DNA from: Rachycentron canadum
Taxonomy: Eukaryota; Chordata; Actinopteri; Carangiformes; Rachycentridae
Length of the DNA: 64,000 nt
Direction: 5' to 3'
Assembly (NCBI GenBank): GCA_038496675.1
Contig: CM076666.1
Location: 9,242,729-9,306,728, forward strand
In this document: positions 24,831 through 38,697 of the stretch, piece after piece
Layout: each line of letters starts with the position of its first letter
Position numbering within the stretch: the first letter of the stretch is position 1
Translations under genes and position numbers: made by a program
The notes under the pieces: generated by a model
What the model was told of the DNA's origin: nothing
What the model saw: only the letters and a program-made list of their open reading frames with translations
Database searches by the model: none

Positions 24831-25215
24831 TGATTGATCTCAAATCTAAATGAGTTCATACAGTCGGGTACAAATCGGCTTTTGGCATCACTTTTACATT
24901 GATACAGAAACTGGTTCTCAAAGTTTCGTATTTCACTGTAAAACTTTTCAATGTGTATTTACAGTAATTTGCTGGCAGCAGCTTCGCCTGCTAAGCCCTT
25001 GTTTTGTTTTTTTGTATATTTGTGTATTTTAGAATTTGTTTATTACTAGAAATACATATACAGTTCATATACTATATTCTTGTAGATTTACAGCACAATA
25101 CGGTTCAGTTTTGTCAGTAAATTACCATATTTTACAGTATGCAACTGTAAATAAATCTAAAGTACATGTTTTGTATTAATTGATAATTAAAAAGGAGAAA
25201 ATGTTATTAATATTA

Positions 25216-25408
25216 TCAGTGAGTAAGTGTTTGGTGTGTGTGTTTGTGTGAAAGATGTAAGTCCCACTTGAAGTCACTGAGCTTCTTGATGACTCCGCAG
25301 ACATGCAGTGTCACTGATGGCGTCTTCTCTTCGTCCATCCTCCTCCTCCTCTTCTTGGTCTGAACCCCCTCGTGGCTTTTGTGCCACTCAGTGCAGGTTC
25401 TGTAAAAC
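25216..25408 (-). other. Exon-like segment with strong acceptor, unrecognised
   Basis: On the minus strand a long T tract ending TTGTTTTACAG (acceptor near 25409) is followed by an open frame that includes KKRRRRMDEEK and LHVCGVIKKLSDFKWDL and ends in a stop at 25216-25218. No partner exon or family was recognised. It may be the last exon of a noncoding or lineage-specific transcript, or chance. Confidence 0.2.
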
Positions 25409-26649
25409 AATGTAGGACAAAAAAAAAAATCAATATTTACCATTAAGGCGACACCAATCCCTGAACGGACATATCAAGCAAAGAGGTCGAGACTGTCTCG
25501 CACAAAAAACGCTTTTGTGTCTCACTTTACAGAAAAATCCACGACAAGACATTAACAGCATATCTTTGCAACAGGTTGGTACAAACAACAAAACAGTGAC
25601 TTTAAAGCTATAAATGTCTTGAATGACTCAATGGCAATGAATTGCCAACTGGAAAACAAAGCACAGACAAGACTCACATTAGTTCAGTTAAATTATCTTT
25701 CAGCAACAGCGTTGTTCAAATGTTAATGTGAACAGAGACAAAAAAACTGATACTACTTTTAGCTTTCAAGGACTTTCTTACAAGACTTGTCTGAAATGCA
25801 AAAAATTCAACTGGACAAAGTCTCACAATTATTAATTTTTTTTTTTTTTTAAACGCCCTTCACTGGAATAATAGTTTCACATTTGCTAACATTTTTGACA
25901 CTTTGAGACAGAATAAAAATGGTAACGCACCTTCTCAATCGAGGCAGTTGTAGGCTGTGTCTTTGTGGTGTCAGAGCCTGGTTGGCAAATGTCCTCCAAG
26001 GTTAAAAAAAAAAAAAATATTAATTAAATGCGAGCTGCAAAAACAGCCTTAACTCTTTGACCGGTCAGTTAATTCTGAAATCTTAGATCCATGCTTCTCT
26101 TTCCCAAGATGCTCAGCTGGTAACAGTAAAGTTTACAGTAAATTGCTACAGATAATGGCATTCTCCGAAACTGCTGTCATCAGGCTTTTTTTCTCCCAGA
26201 TTGCATTGCAGTTCAGCGTATGGCACTGTATAACATTAATACAGCAGAATACTTATTTACATCAAAGGTTTACAGTGCACATCCAGCAGTCACAGAGCTT
26301 CATTGGCATTCCTCTGACCTCCTGCTTTTTGGTCTCCAGCTCCGGGGGGAAATATCTGGCTCTTTAGCTGCTAATGAGCTACCTCTTTCTCGTTGTCATT
26401 TGATATCATTATCAAAATTTCAATTACAGCTGCTTTTACTAAATCAATTTGTGTACTGAGAAGGGACTCACCCCCCACCCCCCCAGTCAGTCTAGTTTGA
26501 GGTCATAGGTTCATTTATGCACACGGTCTCTTTTTGGTTCGCATGTGGAAGCCGAAGAAGAAGAAAAAAAAAAACATTTATACATCTTATATTGATCATT
26601 GTGTTATGTACAAATTGAAAAACTGACAAGCTGCCTGTTTTATACAAGC

Positions 26650-26655
26650 TTTATT
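26650..26655 (-). terminator. hook3: Possible hook3 polyadenylation signal
   Basis: TTTATT on the plus strand, i.e. AATAAA on the hook3 strand, 5.1 kb beyond the hook3 stop. I noticed no closer canonical hexamer, though variant signals could be used. As recalled, human HOOK3 also has a very long 3' UTR. Confidence 0.2.
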
Positions 26656-28685
26656 TACAATGTCATTTCCAAGTTTTGCAGTGTAGGAAGCACATCAATA
26701 GGTCCTCGTCGGACAGATGCTATATGAAATCCATCTACCTAGACATATGATTTATTTTCTCACTCTCAAATGGCCAGACACTTCCTCTACCACTGTCACA
26801 TAAAGTATGTACATAGTGTGTTTGTACAAGATCAATATAAAACTTGGCAAATGGAAGGTTATTTGCTACTTCAGTATGTAAAGATTTGTAAAATGTAAAG
26901 TTTTCCAATGAGTAAAAAAATACAGCAAACACTGCACACATTGTGATAAGAGTCTGACCTGCTAACAGCCTCATAATGTTTGTGTCTTGTCTCTAATACA
27001 CTCTTGACTGCCCCACGGTGCAGTTACCAGTCAAGTAACACTGGGAAATACTGGATACTCATTTTAGCTGAGGCATGTAAGTAATACAACATATTAAAAC
27101 TGAATCCTCTTAGTATTTTGTTCTGAAACATGAATAAGGAAGGAAATTTTGAGTTATAGTTTGAATGTAGCTGTTATTCTTCCCCTCTCTATTTGGTGTT
27201 AATGAATTATATTAAGGTTTGAAAATGACCAATGCCTGCTGGCTGCGAAACATTAGTTTCTCCGATTAAATTCCTGCATCTCCCTAATCTTTCTCCCATC
27301 ATCTCATTATTTGCATCAAGGTAAGATTACAAATATACACAGACAAATAAACACAACAAAATACAGTGGCTGACTTTAGGCTGGATAACACAATCTGATT
27401 TCTCTTCATGGAGTTATTAAAATAAGAAAATGTTGCCCCACCATCGCTGATATGAATTTGAACAGGTCAACCATAGAGTAGATGTGTTTCTTTATATACA
27501 GATTTCTTACCAATGACTTGTGGGGATGGACGGTTAACAGTGTTCTGTGTAATAAAACTTACAGCTCAAGTGATTCACCAAAAACAGAGCGAAAAGGTAG
27601 AGAATTAGACAAAAGATGTCCACCCCTTTCCTTTGCAAATGGATTTAGAGCGAAACTGTTCAAGTTCATTACTCGCTTCTGGAGCACACATTTAGTTGTC
27701 GTCCAAATACGGAACCTGATTTGTCCTTGTTTAATTGAGACACTTAACCAAGCACCTGTACTGATGTCATTTTAATGCAGTTAACACGTGCATCCAACAG
27801 CTAATGAACCCTTTTGCCCACAAACAAGGCCCCAGTCTTTGTTGCCGTCACTTAAAATACTGCAAAATATGATTATTTAGAGGGTCACAGTAAATTCACG
27901 AATAATTCAGTGAATGAAAATTAAATTTTTTTTTTTCTTGTTGATGAGAAAACATTCACTTTCTTAGGACAGTAATTTCCTAGCAAACTCCTCTTCCTGA
28001 AAAGACGAGAAATAAATATAACCTTGCACTGTTTTCTCCAGTTGACACTGATCTGAGCTGACACTGTTCATACATTGACCTTTGTGTTATGTTCATTAGA
28101 TGGAGACAGAGATGACACCATTACTTCTCCTTTTGTTGCATAAGACAAGTATTCAACAGTATTTTGATGCTGCATGGAAACTTCACCTCCATTGTAACAG
28201 TATAAGTGGTGATATAATAATACGACTAATATAAAAAAATGTAACAACACCGCTGTACAAGCAGCAAAAGAATAAATAAGCCATTGAGATAAAAATGCAC
28301 GGCATGAATTAAATCAAGGTTACACAACATAACAATTATAAGTAAAATAGGTTAAGAACAGAGAAGAAAAAGCCCTCATTAAGCCTACTTCATCTAAACA
28401 ATACAAATCAGGATATTTATCATGTGGATGAGATTTAAGACTCATCTCAAACCTCAAATCTCAAACAGCTTTTTCCTCTTTTCAAATAAAACAATAAAAC
28501 TGGTCTTTAAAAGGCAACATGCCATTAATCCCAAGACCAGAAAATCTTTTTTTTAAATATATTTTAAACAAAGGCACTAAATTAGAGCAACCATTTCTCC
28601 CATTTATACAAATGTATGCATTTATGCCTATAATATGCATATATACTTAGGTCCAGGTGATACTTGGGAGTGAAATTTAAATAAG

Positions 28686-28692
<7 letters not shown>

Positions 28693-28723
<31 letters not shown>
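28693..28723. repeat. A31 mononucleotide run
   Basis: Uninterrupted poly-A tract without a recognisable retroelement next to it. Confidence 0.85.
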
Positions 28724-28725
<2 letters not shown>

Positions 28726-31700
28726 TACAGTTTAACTTACGGCAACCAAATTAAGTTTCGCTATAAATTACTATAAATTTTGCCTGCTATATCTCATGTC
28801 TTGCTTTGCAGTTAATGCTCCATGCTCGAGCAGTCAACTTCTTCCATTAACAATTAATGCCTAAACGAATCTTTTCAAAGAATTGTTTTCCCTTTCCATG
28901 TCTTTTAACTCATTAACCCTTTCACCCCAACTAAATGAATGTGCTATACATTAGCCTACATGAGCTAATGCAGAGTTTCATGATTATCTTATTCAACAGT
29001 CTTGTGTCTCTATCAGAATAGCATTCATTTTGACAACATGCACTTATTTGCTACTAGACAAATAACACAGACAACGTAATGGTCAGCTAAAATATAGCCA
29101 ACATTGAAAACACTGAACAATGCTTATAAATGTGTATTTTTTATAAGAAATAGATGCTACACTGATATTAAATTACAGCTAAAGAAAAATTGCAAGTAAG
29201 CTTAATGGGGGCTTTTATCCTGTATAAAAGCATATCTGTAACATTGTTATTCCGTTAAAACACTTATTTTGTCGTCCTATGCTCCTACTGCAAACTGTCC
29301 AAAAGCCTACAGGGCAACCCAGTTATTCCCCATAAGCTCTGCTTTAGTCCACAACTTGTTGTACTCTCTAATACTTGAGGTAAAAACACTTCTAAGATGC
29401 CATCTTGCAACATATTACGGTTGGACAGAAGGAGGACATACACACAGGCGTTAAAGGGGAGCTGGCTTCTTCTCTGTTATGCAGACTAATTTGCAGACCA
29501 CAACTCTCAAGTATTTCTCTCCTACTGTCAACTATCCTCCAACTATGGAAATAGACATGTGTGGAAATATGTCATTGAGGTATCCTGAAGCAGCTAGCCA
29601 ACATCAAGTTACACACAAGCACTGCAGATAAGACCCTATACTGTGATATACTGCCCCGTCCTAGGTGTTTGTAGCAGACTGTTGGTTGAATAGTAGCAGA
29701 CTTGATGCAGTGTGGAAGCACAAGCAGGCATGTCCATGAAGAGTAAGTAGAGGGGGTAGAGGAGAGGAGATGGAGAGGGTAACAAAGAGCAGGAGAACAA
29801 GAGGAGTAAGGAGCTGGAAAGGTGGAAAGGAGTTTAATTGGGGGGGGGGGGGTTCTTTTTCCACCCACATCCCTACTCAGGCTTGTCTGGAGGTTACAAT
29901 GCATGACACCGCAGTGGGTTGTTAGTGCTCATGCTGCAGCTGGGTGTGCTGGTTATTCACAGGCTTGAGTCAATACAAAGTCATGCAAACAGCAGGCAGG
30001 CAGGTAGTTCATGCATCGAGTGCCTCAGCCTAGCGCAGCCACACCAGGCTTGGCCAGTTCATTGGTGTGCCAGTCATGCAGTGACATTGCTGTTGAAGGA
30101 GGAGAGAAAGAGAGATAATGGTCAGATGACAGAGGCTGTTCTCATCGGGGCCCTGTTCTAAACAGACACAGAGCAACTGGGGTTAATTCCAATGCTTCTG
30201 CAGGTCCATCATGTTAACAAAAAAATCATTCACGATGTTCACTGAAAACAACAATGTAAAGAGAATGGCTCAAATGACGGGTTAAAGAAAGGATGCGATC
30301 TGCAACAAGTATACCTATTCAATATTCCTACCTAAAGTGGTGTGTCCAATACTATGTGGTGCTCATGCTCAAACACCTACTATGATAGTGATTCCAAAAT
30401 ATATGGAAAATAAGTCTGCTTCAATGTGCTGCATTGACTAAATGCCTCCTTTTTGTTGACTTATTGGCATTAAGGGCAACCTACAAACTAAACCCTGTTT
30501 AAACCAGACAGCCCCATGATCTAAAACCCGGGGACACACACAACGCGATCCTTCAACCCATGTAAGCGGGGCCTGTAAGCCTGCAGGGTTCTAAGGATAA
30601 TATTGACCAAATACTGGTACGAACATTTACATTTAACATTATGGCACAAAGGACGTTGTCAGCGACAACCTGGTAAATGCTGGTAAAGCTAAAACCAAGT
30701 CAACTGATGCATTTCTTGCTTGGCCATTGCTCCTTAAGACACACAAAGAAAACCAGTATACACTATTATGTCTCACACTGACTTTTGACGCAATCTATCC
30801 AGCTATCGATTGCACCTTGAGAAACAACTTTACATTTTCCTTTTTCCCTTGGAGAAAAATTACCTTTCACAATTGTTGCTGCACTGTTACCAGCCAACAG
30901 TTAACTGTGATTTTTTTTTTTTTTAACCATGTAGTCCCATTAGATATCACTCTGACTTTTTTGCAAGCAAATGGAACATATACATGTGATGACTATACAT
31001 TTTCCTATGTCTCAATGTATTTTTTTGCTCTAAAACACAATGTCAAGACAAAGTAGCAACTGTCTGAAATTATCCTCTTTTCAATCAATATCGTCTTTTA
31101 AATCAAACATGAAGGAAACATTGAAACATAACTGGTAATTGCTGTTTACTTTCTTAAAGCTACACCATCTGATCTGTCAAGTCAAAAAAAAACAAACAAG
31201 CAAAAAAAAAAAAAACACACAAACAAAAAACGTGAACCTGAAATGTTATCACAGGTAGAGATGTGCCTAAATACTGCATGAACTAGTAGAGCGGATCCTC
31301 TACACAAAAATGACAGTAACTTGTCAAGAAGATGCGACAGTTCTCAGCCTTGGGGTCCAGATTACCTGCCTGGCAAAAGTTTGCCACAAAGTACAGGTTG
31401 TCAGTGGTTGGAAGGGAGGAAGAGAGGTTGTTTTGGAGTGATTAGTTCAAACCCTATTAAATATACTGGGGCGTGAAAAAGGGACAAGCTTGGCATCACA
31501 GGAGTCAGGGGGTAAATGTGCTTAGTCAGGAAAAAAAGTGGTGCAAGATTTGGGCAGACAGTCTGGCATCTCTACCTCATGGATCTGATCAAGAAGGGAA
31601 AAAAAAGATAATCAATAGGCAGAATGCAGGAAAACAAGAACTTCCATTAGAAATGAATGGAAACATTGTGCCTCAGAAAAGGCACATGTACTGTATGCAA

Positions 31701-31754
31701 GTTCAGGGGATTTGTAAGGTAGTTTGTCGCAGTATTTTTCTGCCCTGTTGCCAT

Positions 31755-34700
31755 CTACCTTGCGGTAGCTGGCTGGACGTGGCCTGGATAGGAGCGGCGT
31801 GTGCTGGTGGCTTGTCTCTGCCGTGCCAGGAATGACTGACCAGAGCCAGTGTTGGCGAGTCGGTCTTCAGCCGCCTTCTTCTGCAGAGACATTCCCTGAG
31901 AAAAGATGCAGAGGAAGTCTCATTAATGGCCTTAATGGACACTATCAGTATATAAGTTGTAAGTAGATGGAGATTAAATAGCACAGTATGGGCTAGAGCC
32001 TATGCATAAGCAGTAAACTGTTCCAACAAAGAGTAAGAGAGTCACTAGATAATTAGCTATAATCAGTCCTCTAACCTTGATGCATGAGAAAGAGAATTGG
32101 CTCACACGCAATATTAGTGGCAATTTAACACGAGCTATTGATCAAATATGTGACAGAGCAAACAGTGCCTGTCAAGCTTATAGAACTGTCTTTTGCTGCC
32201 CTCTAGTGGCTAAAATGCCTGGAGATATCTTATTTTGGGCTCTCACCAAAAAAAAAGAAAAAAAAGTGTTTACTGAACTAGAGGGAAGATTAAAATATTC
32301 AACACAAAAACACTTTGCATAAACATTTTACATAAAAACAGTGTCTATCAGTGGCAGAGGTGACCTTGCCATTTCTGCACATTTATTTTAAAATATTCTC
32401 TGCTTGATAATGCTGGAAGTTATATCAATGATTTTTTGCAGATTCTAAATGTATTTGAACTTTTCTGGGTTTTAATACCAGCTGTACAAGAGTGTGGTGT
32501 GTAGGGGCCTTCTTACCATATTATACCAGGCCGACACAATCAGTTTCTCCTCGTAATCTCTCTGGCTCTTTGTCTTGTCCATCTCTTTCTGTTTGGAGAG
32601 AAAATTTTAAAAAAAAAAAGCAAAAAAAAAAAAAAAAGCATTAATTTATTAATTAAGCTATACGTGTTTGTCCAAAATATTTCCACAGTGTGAGACATCG
32701 ACATGTTTTCTCCTCTCAGATCTGTGGTCACCCCTCATTCCCATTTCTTCTCTTAAATCCAGTATTAGTAACTTTGCTTGTGGGTTGATTTGTGCCTCCT
32801 TTCATCTTTTTGAGGTTGTTCTACATTTGTATATTTATTTCATGAATCTTTGTAATTTTTGTCCTTCTTTAGTCATTTAGCTTTTGTAGTCATTTTGTTT
32901 CCCTTTCTACTTACTATTATTTTAGTTTGTTTCTAATCTATTATTATTTTCCCCATCTGGATTTGTTTGTTTGTTTGTTGTGTGTAACATGAGCGCCCTC
33001 TGCTGGGCTCCTGCAACCAGTCTGCCGTTCACTGTCCTTGTGCAATTTCTGGCACTTATTACTACGAAGGCGAATGAGAAAGTTAATAAGAATCTGCTCT
33101 TATCAGAATAAACAGCTGGTTGGCCCCATTAACAGTAACAATTGTGCCAGATTCATCACACATCTGCTACCATACAACACAGACTGCCTGATTACCTCCA
33201 GTGAGTGCAGCATCCTCTCCTTCTCCTGGAGCTGGTTCTTCAAGGCCTGGACCTCTGGACCTGAACCCTGGTTTTGCTTGGGATCCAGGGTGCGGATTAC
33301 CTGGAGAGAGCACATCCAGTCACGTCAAAGTCACACAGCTTTCTTGTTTGCCAACACCTTTCCCAAGTATCACTGTTTACAGTAGAGCATTTAAGAGAGA
33401 ATTAAGACATTTCTGTTGATCCCATGTTAATAAAAGCAAACTCACACTCTTGGCTTTCTCCAGATATTTCTTATATCTCTCCTCCATCTGTTTCATGTCC
33501 TCATCTTTCTTTTTCAAGGCATCCTCCAGCTCCTCCACTCGTTGAGCTGAGAGGGAGCAACATAAAAGATTTCATTTAGCTGTCCTTTATTGTGCTCTTT
33601 TCCATTTCTTCATGTCTGCACAGCCACATCACACATGAAATAATTTCAAATGTGAAAATGACAGGACACGTAGAAGGTCAACAGACTGCAAGTGCACTTT
33701 GCACACTCTGAATTTAACAGCTACAAAACTCACAGCTGGCGTTGTATTTGGGCTCCATTTCGTCGATGAAGGTGTTTTTCTTCAACAACTCATTGTTCAA
33801 CTCTCGTACTTTCTCCCTGATGGAAAGAACAAAGCACTAATGTCAAAAATCTAATTTTGTCCAAGGTATCATGATAGAATTAACAAGTACACTTCAAATT
33901 AAGTTTTACATAATCTGGAAAGTAAAACAGCTCTGGGTCTGTAAAAAGATCACTTACATGTGCTCCTCATATTTCTTCTTCAGAATGGAAGACTAAAAAA
34001 AAAAAAAAAAGCCAAAGACAAAGCGAAAATTACATTTCACACATTTACAAAAAAACAAACATTCAAACAGACACTCCTTAATCCCTGAACTTGTTCAGTT
34101 CCACTCCATGAGAAATTCTTTTCTTACACAGCAAATTGACTATAAGTCCAAATATATGTTATTCCCCTAAAAAGTATATCCATAATATACAAATTATAAT
34201 AAATTCTGAAGTTAAATAGTATATTGACTTTAGGTCCAGCCCACAATTAATGTGATTAGGCACTTGGGCCAACATGTACAGCATCGCTGCAACATAGCAA
34301 ATACTTTTACATAGTTTACACAAAGTTCAACACAATGTTTGGACATTTCAACAGAGCGAATTATCAAAGAGCGAATCAGTGAAGAAGCAATGGATACACC
34401 AAATCAGTACATTGTGGGTGATCACCTGATTTTCCAGGGTGGATAATCACAAATAATATTCACAATTAGATGAGCGCTCTAATCCATTGTTATTTTTATG
34501 TCCTTTGATCCTGTGTCCATAGTCAGTACCACTAACCATGTGGTAAGGTGTTGTGCAACAAGATCATGTACAAGATGAGTATTGGAAAGAAGATTGCATG
34601 CTCAGATGGGCTCTAAACTAGAAGGCAACAGCATTGAGGAAGAGGGAGAGGTGGACTTCTACAAGGAGGAAACATTTACATGTTGCATCTGACTAAAGGC

Positions 34701-37700
34701 TGATTAAAGATGCCTCGCTATTTCTAACAGGAAAAGATGATGTTCTTGCAGAAGATCAACACTCAGCTTGGGAAAAAGTAATCCTTATGTTTGTGTAGCA
34801 ACTCTGTATAACAGATGCATAATAGGCACTAAAATGTTCAATAGAGGGTCCAAATCCAATGATTCTTGATGTCATTCTGGTCATCAAAGCTGAATCTATT
34901 AGCCAACAATAGCATCATGGAGTTCTTTTTTTTTTTCTCCAAAAAATATGGCACACAAGTTTGGCTTTGTTTATGTTGTTGTCGTTATGTTATGTTTTCA
35001 TAATATGCAAATTTATCACATTCTGAGTTGTGACACATTTGTTTTAAGGAGTCAGATCTCTAGGTCATGAAAGAGTGAAAAAGAGGAAACTTGTTTGGAA
35101 TCACAAAGACATACTTACTATTGCCTGATGGGAGAGCATTATTTGAAAAAACAAAAAAGTGCAAGTATTTAACCAAATGGGAAGAATCAAAGACCTGCGA
35201 AACGTTGATGGTTTTACATCCACACAGTGGTTCCATTGTTCCCATCTTTGCACCAAACACCGCTTCCCTACCTAAAATGACTGAAACTGTACTGATAATT
35301 TTACCTAAATAAAAAGGTTTTGCTTTTCCATAACTGCAACGACGCATTCAGGAGAAGAGTTTTTGCATTCTTTGTTTGTGTTCTTATCTTTAAATATAAA
35401 CTGGACTACATCTATAAAATACTGAAAATGTTGGAAATGTTCTGTTCATCTTGAGCAAAAGAAAGAAGTTTTAATCAAGACTGATAGATAGTGCTAGAGA
35501 GCGGATTGTCAAATTTACACATGTTGGAGCGGAACAGGAAACCAGCACCAAAGAAAAAAATGCTTTTGATTCAGGTAAATTATTTAGTGAAGACACATGA
35601 CGATTGTGATAAACATGCATGCAAGCTCTGTCTCACACATAAAACTTGTTGGGAGATGCTCCAAACCTCCTCTTCCTATATACCAGTTGTTCCCTACTAG
35701 AAGCTGGTTTTATGGGGGCACAAAGAAAAAGAACAATTTAAAAGTTAAATATCTTAATATGAATAAAAATAAATTCATGTTGCAAATTTTCTATTGACAC
35801 TTGTGGATTTTATTTTCATCAAAATCTGTTGACGTTATATTTTCCTGGTCTAAGGGTCTCATATTTAATTCATTCACTGACGCCTTCAAGGATCTTAACC
35901 CAGTGAAATGCCTTTAAGACAAAAGGCTTGTAGCCATCCAAGGACAAATAACCGTTTTCTAATGCTATAACAGAGAAATAATGTACAAGCGCACACAAAC
36001 AGAAACAAAACAGCATGTTAGACCGGTTAGAAATGGTTAATGTTCAGCGTTAGTAACAGCAAAAAAAAAATCATAAGTGATTGTAACTTTTTTCTACACA
36101 GAGGAGAAACAAATGTATGTATAGTGTGTAATACTGAGTCACTTTTGCAAGATACTCTTTTAGATAGAATAAACAGAAGCAGGGTACTGTATTCTTGTGG
36201 ATGATCTTCATTCAACAGGTATGGTAATTTGACTTTCAGTGGCTGTTTCAGTTGATATCAGTTATGAAACACACAGTAAAGAAAAAACATTGTATTACTT
36301 ACAGCATCTGCTTTAGAGCCCTGTTCCTGAAGAGTTTTCTGCAACTCCTCTACCTGACTCTGTTCCTCCATCAAGCGCTGATTGATTAACCTTGATAAAG
36401 TCACAAAAGATCAGTCTGACAACATTGTTTTAGCAAAGCAATGAGCAAGCAGACTTTTTTTTTTCTGCTGCTGTTGTACAGCTTTCAGAGAGGCCGGATT
36501 CAGGCTAAAATGAAGGCTTGAATGAAGTTTCGGTATAGACAAAGAGAATCTTTGTGGGAGAATAAATGGGAGATCGATCCAAATTTGAACACAGGAAAAC
36601 AAAATCTCTACACAGTCAAAACACAGTTCTCAAAACTGCATGAACAAACATAGTTAAAATGTTCTCTTTGCTCCATTTTCCCCCAATTTCAATAAGATTT
36701 GGAGACCACATGTAGAGGTGTTTATCCTTGACAAATGCTATAACAATTCAGCCATTTCTTTTTCTCTTAATGTTGCTTATCTGCTACACTCTTTCCTGAC
36801 CTGTTCTCTGTCTCCAGTTCATTTTTTCTTCTGTTGGCATCCTCCAGTAGACTCTGCAACAGTGCAATCTTCTCATTGTCTGATCCCTCCTGGACCAGTT
36901 TTAGCATCTTGTTCTCATGCTGAAGACGAATCAAACGCTCTCTGTAAAAAAAACAAACAAACAAACAAAAAAACAAAACTGGAGAGTTATTTCCTGTGAA
37001 ATAGCTCTGATAACTGATTACATTCAACTGAAACAAACAATATTGGTTGTTATATACATGCACTTAGCAACACAACAGACAATTTACCTCATCTCTGCCT
37101 TCCTTCATAGTGTAGTAGATACCATCAATGTGTGCATGTGTTAGAACAAATACACAGGTCCAGATGCAGCAATTGTTTGTGTGTGTTTGCAATAGCATTG
37201 TATAGACATGATGCATAAATGTAGACACATTGAGCCCAGTCCCAGCACACATACAGAGCAGCTCTGTGCATATCAAAGCACTGTGCACAGCTCTGCCAAG
37301 AAGTAATGGCACAAATAACAAAATTGGACATCTTTAAAGATTATAAGTGCAAATACATTTTAGGTTCATTACGAAATTGTGATGGGACAAATTTTGTGTA
37401 GGTGATAAATGGGAAACTCTGGATTTGCCACATATCCGTGGCATGTAGCAACTTTGTGCAACACACAATATGCCACAATGAATGCGCTGACCTTCTGAGG
37501 CTGCATTGTAATGATCCACTTCACTTATCCAAACATCTAAAGCGCATTTTCAGCTCACTGTGCTTGTGCATAACCAAGAAAGTATGAGCACATTCCGCAC
37601 CAGCTTATGTAGGTACATATTCACAATATTTGTAATGCACTTAAAAAACTAAAATACTGTTCCACTGACTTCAGATCAAGTGCTCAAGATGTCAATTCAC

Positions 37701-38655
37701 CTGATCACTACTCATTTTAAGACCAACACACCCATGTGTTCAAATGGGAGCGATTTTGCAATCTGAACAAAATGCAAAAATCGCTGTTAGTCTAGCTAGT
37801 AAAGACACATCCATTGCACTTCATGCCACGTGTAAGATATAGTCCACACAGTGTGTGTGTGTTAAAGCCAATATGTGTGAGGTAGTCATTAATGCTAGCA
37901 CATAAAACGTAATTACTTCTACAAACATTTATTATGCAAATAGAATTATGCAACACGACTGCAATACTGCGGTTATACAACACCAAACTGGCTGATAATG
38001 ATGCTTTTAGAGCTACAAACCAGTTTGAGACAACAACCAAGTCGCCTTTGATGAAGCTATAAGTTGCACTGTCACCCTGAGCGACTCTACCCTGACTGGC
38101 AAAATCAAGAAGTTAGTATTCTCTCCTGTACACTTATTTTTGTTCAGTCATTTATCATCTACCCATCATTTTTCTTCTCTAAATCATAAAATAAGAATAA
38201 AAAATAATAATAAGAGTAATGCACACGGCACATTTGGGGGGGGAATAAAAGAGGAATGAGTCTTTGTACTAAACACTAGCACAGCAGGTGGAAAGACAGA
38301 GTGGGAAAGAGCAGGAGGTATCTCAACATATCAGACTGGATCCTCAGTTTGGCAGCACTGAGCAGAATCTAATTTACTTGTGCTGATTAAGGGTGTGGCC
38401 GCTGACGCCCTTCCAGCTGCAGAAATGTTTCAAGACACTCTCACAGGTGCTGGCTAGTGAAGGTTAGTCAAAGGAGAGTTGAGAAGAGGTTTAGTTGTAG
38501 CTTATTCGGTAAAAACATTGCCACATTATTGGATTTCTTCTTGTGGCGTACTGATTCCTACTCTGCAGTAGACTGAGAGGATAACTGTGTTTCCAGCTGT
38601 TTTTTCTGACCGTGTTCAGTTTTGGGAGAAACAAAAATCAACTCCAGATGTTGCT

Positions 38656-38697
<42 letters not shown>

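Larger units (their letters stand above)
15650..31754. other. Gene-poor interval; may include the hook3 3' UTR
   Basis: No protein family is recognisable here on either strand. The interval contains the SINE, microsatellites, candidate conserved blocks (22.1-22.9 kb and 24.2-24.8 kb) and one exon-like segment on the minus strand at 25.2 kb, all listed separately. The hook3 3' UTR must occupy part of the right end, but no AATAAA on the minus strand is evident close to the stop codon. The first convincing one lies at 26650-26655, which would imply a 3' UTR of about 5 kb. Confidence 0.5.

Noticed and set aside
29572..29904. 110-codon minus-strand ORF with proline and cysteine runs
   Set aside because: It is low-complexity sequence that includes a G homopolymer and has no splice signals. 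It may fall in the hook3 3' UTR.
31473..31984. Two 93-120 codon ORFs at the hook3 3' end
   Set aside because: One is antisense to and the other a shifted frame of the last hook3 exon; the true frame there encodes the conserved Hook3 C-terminus.
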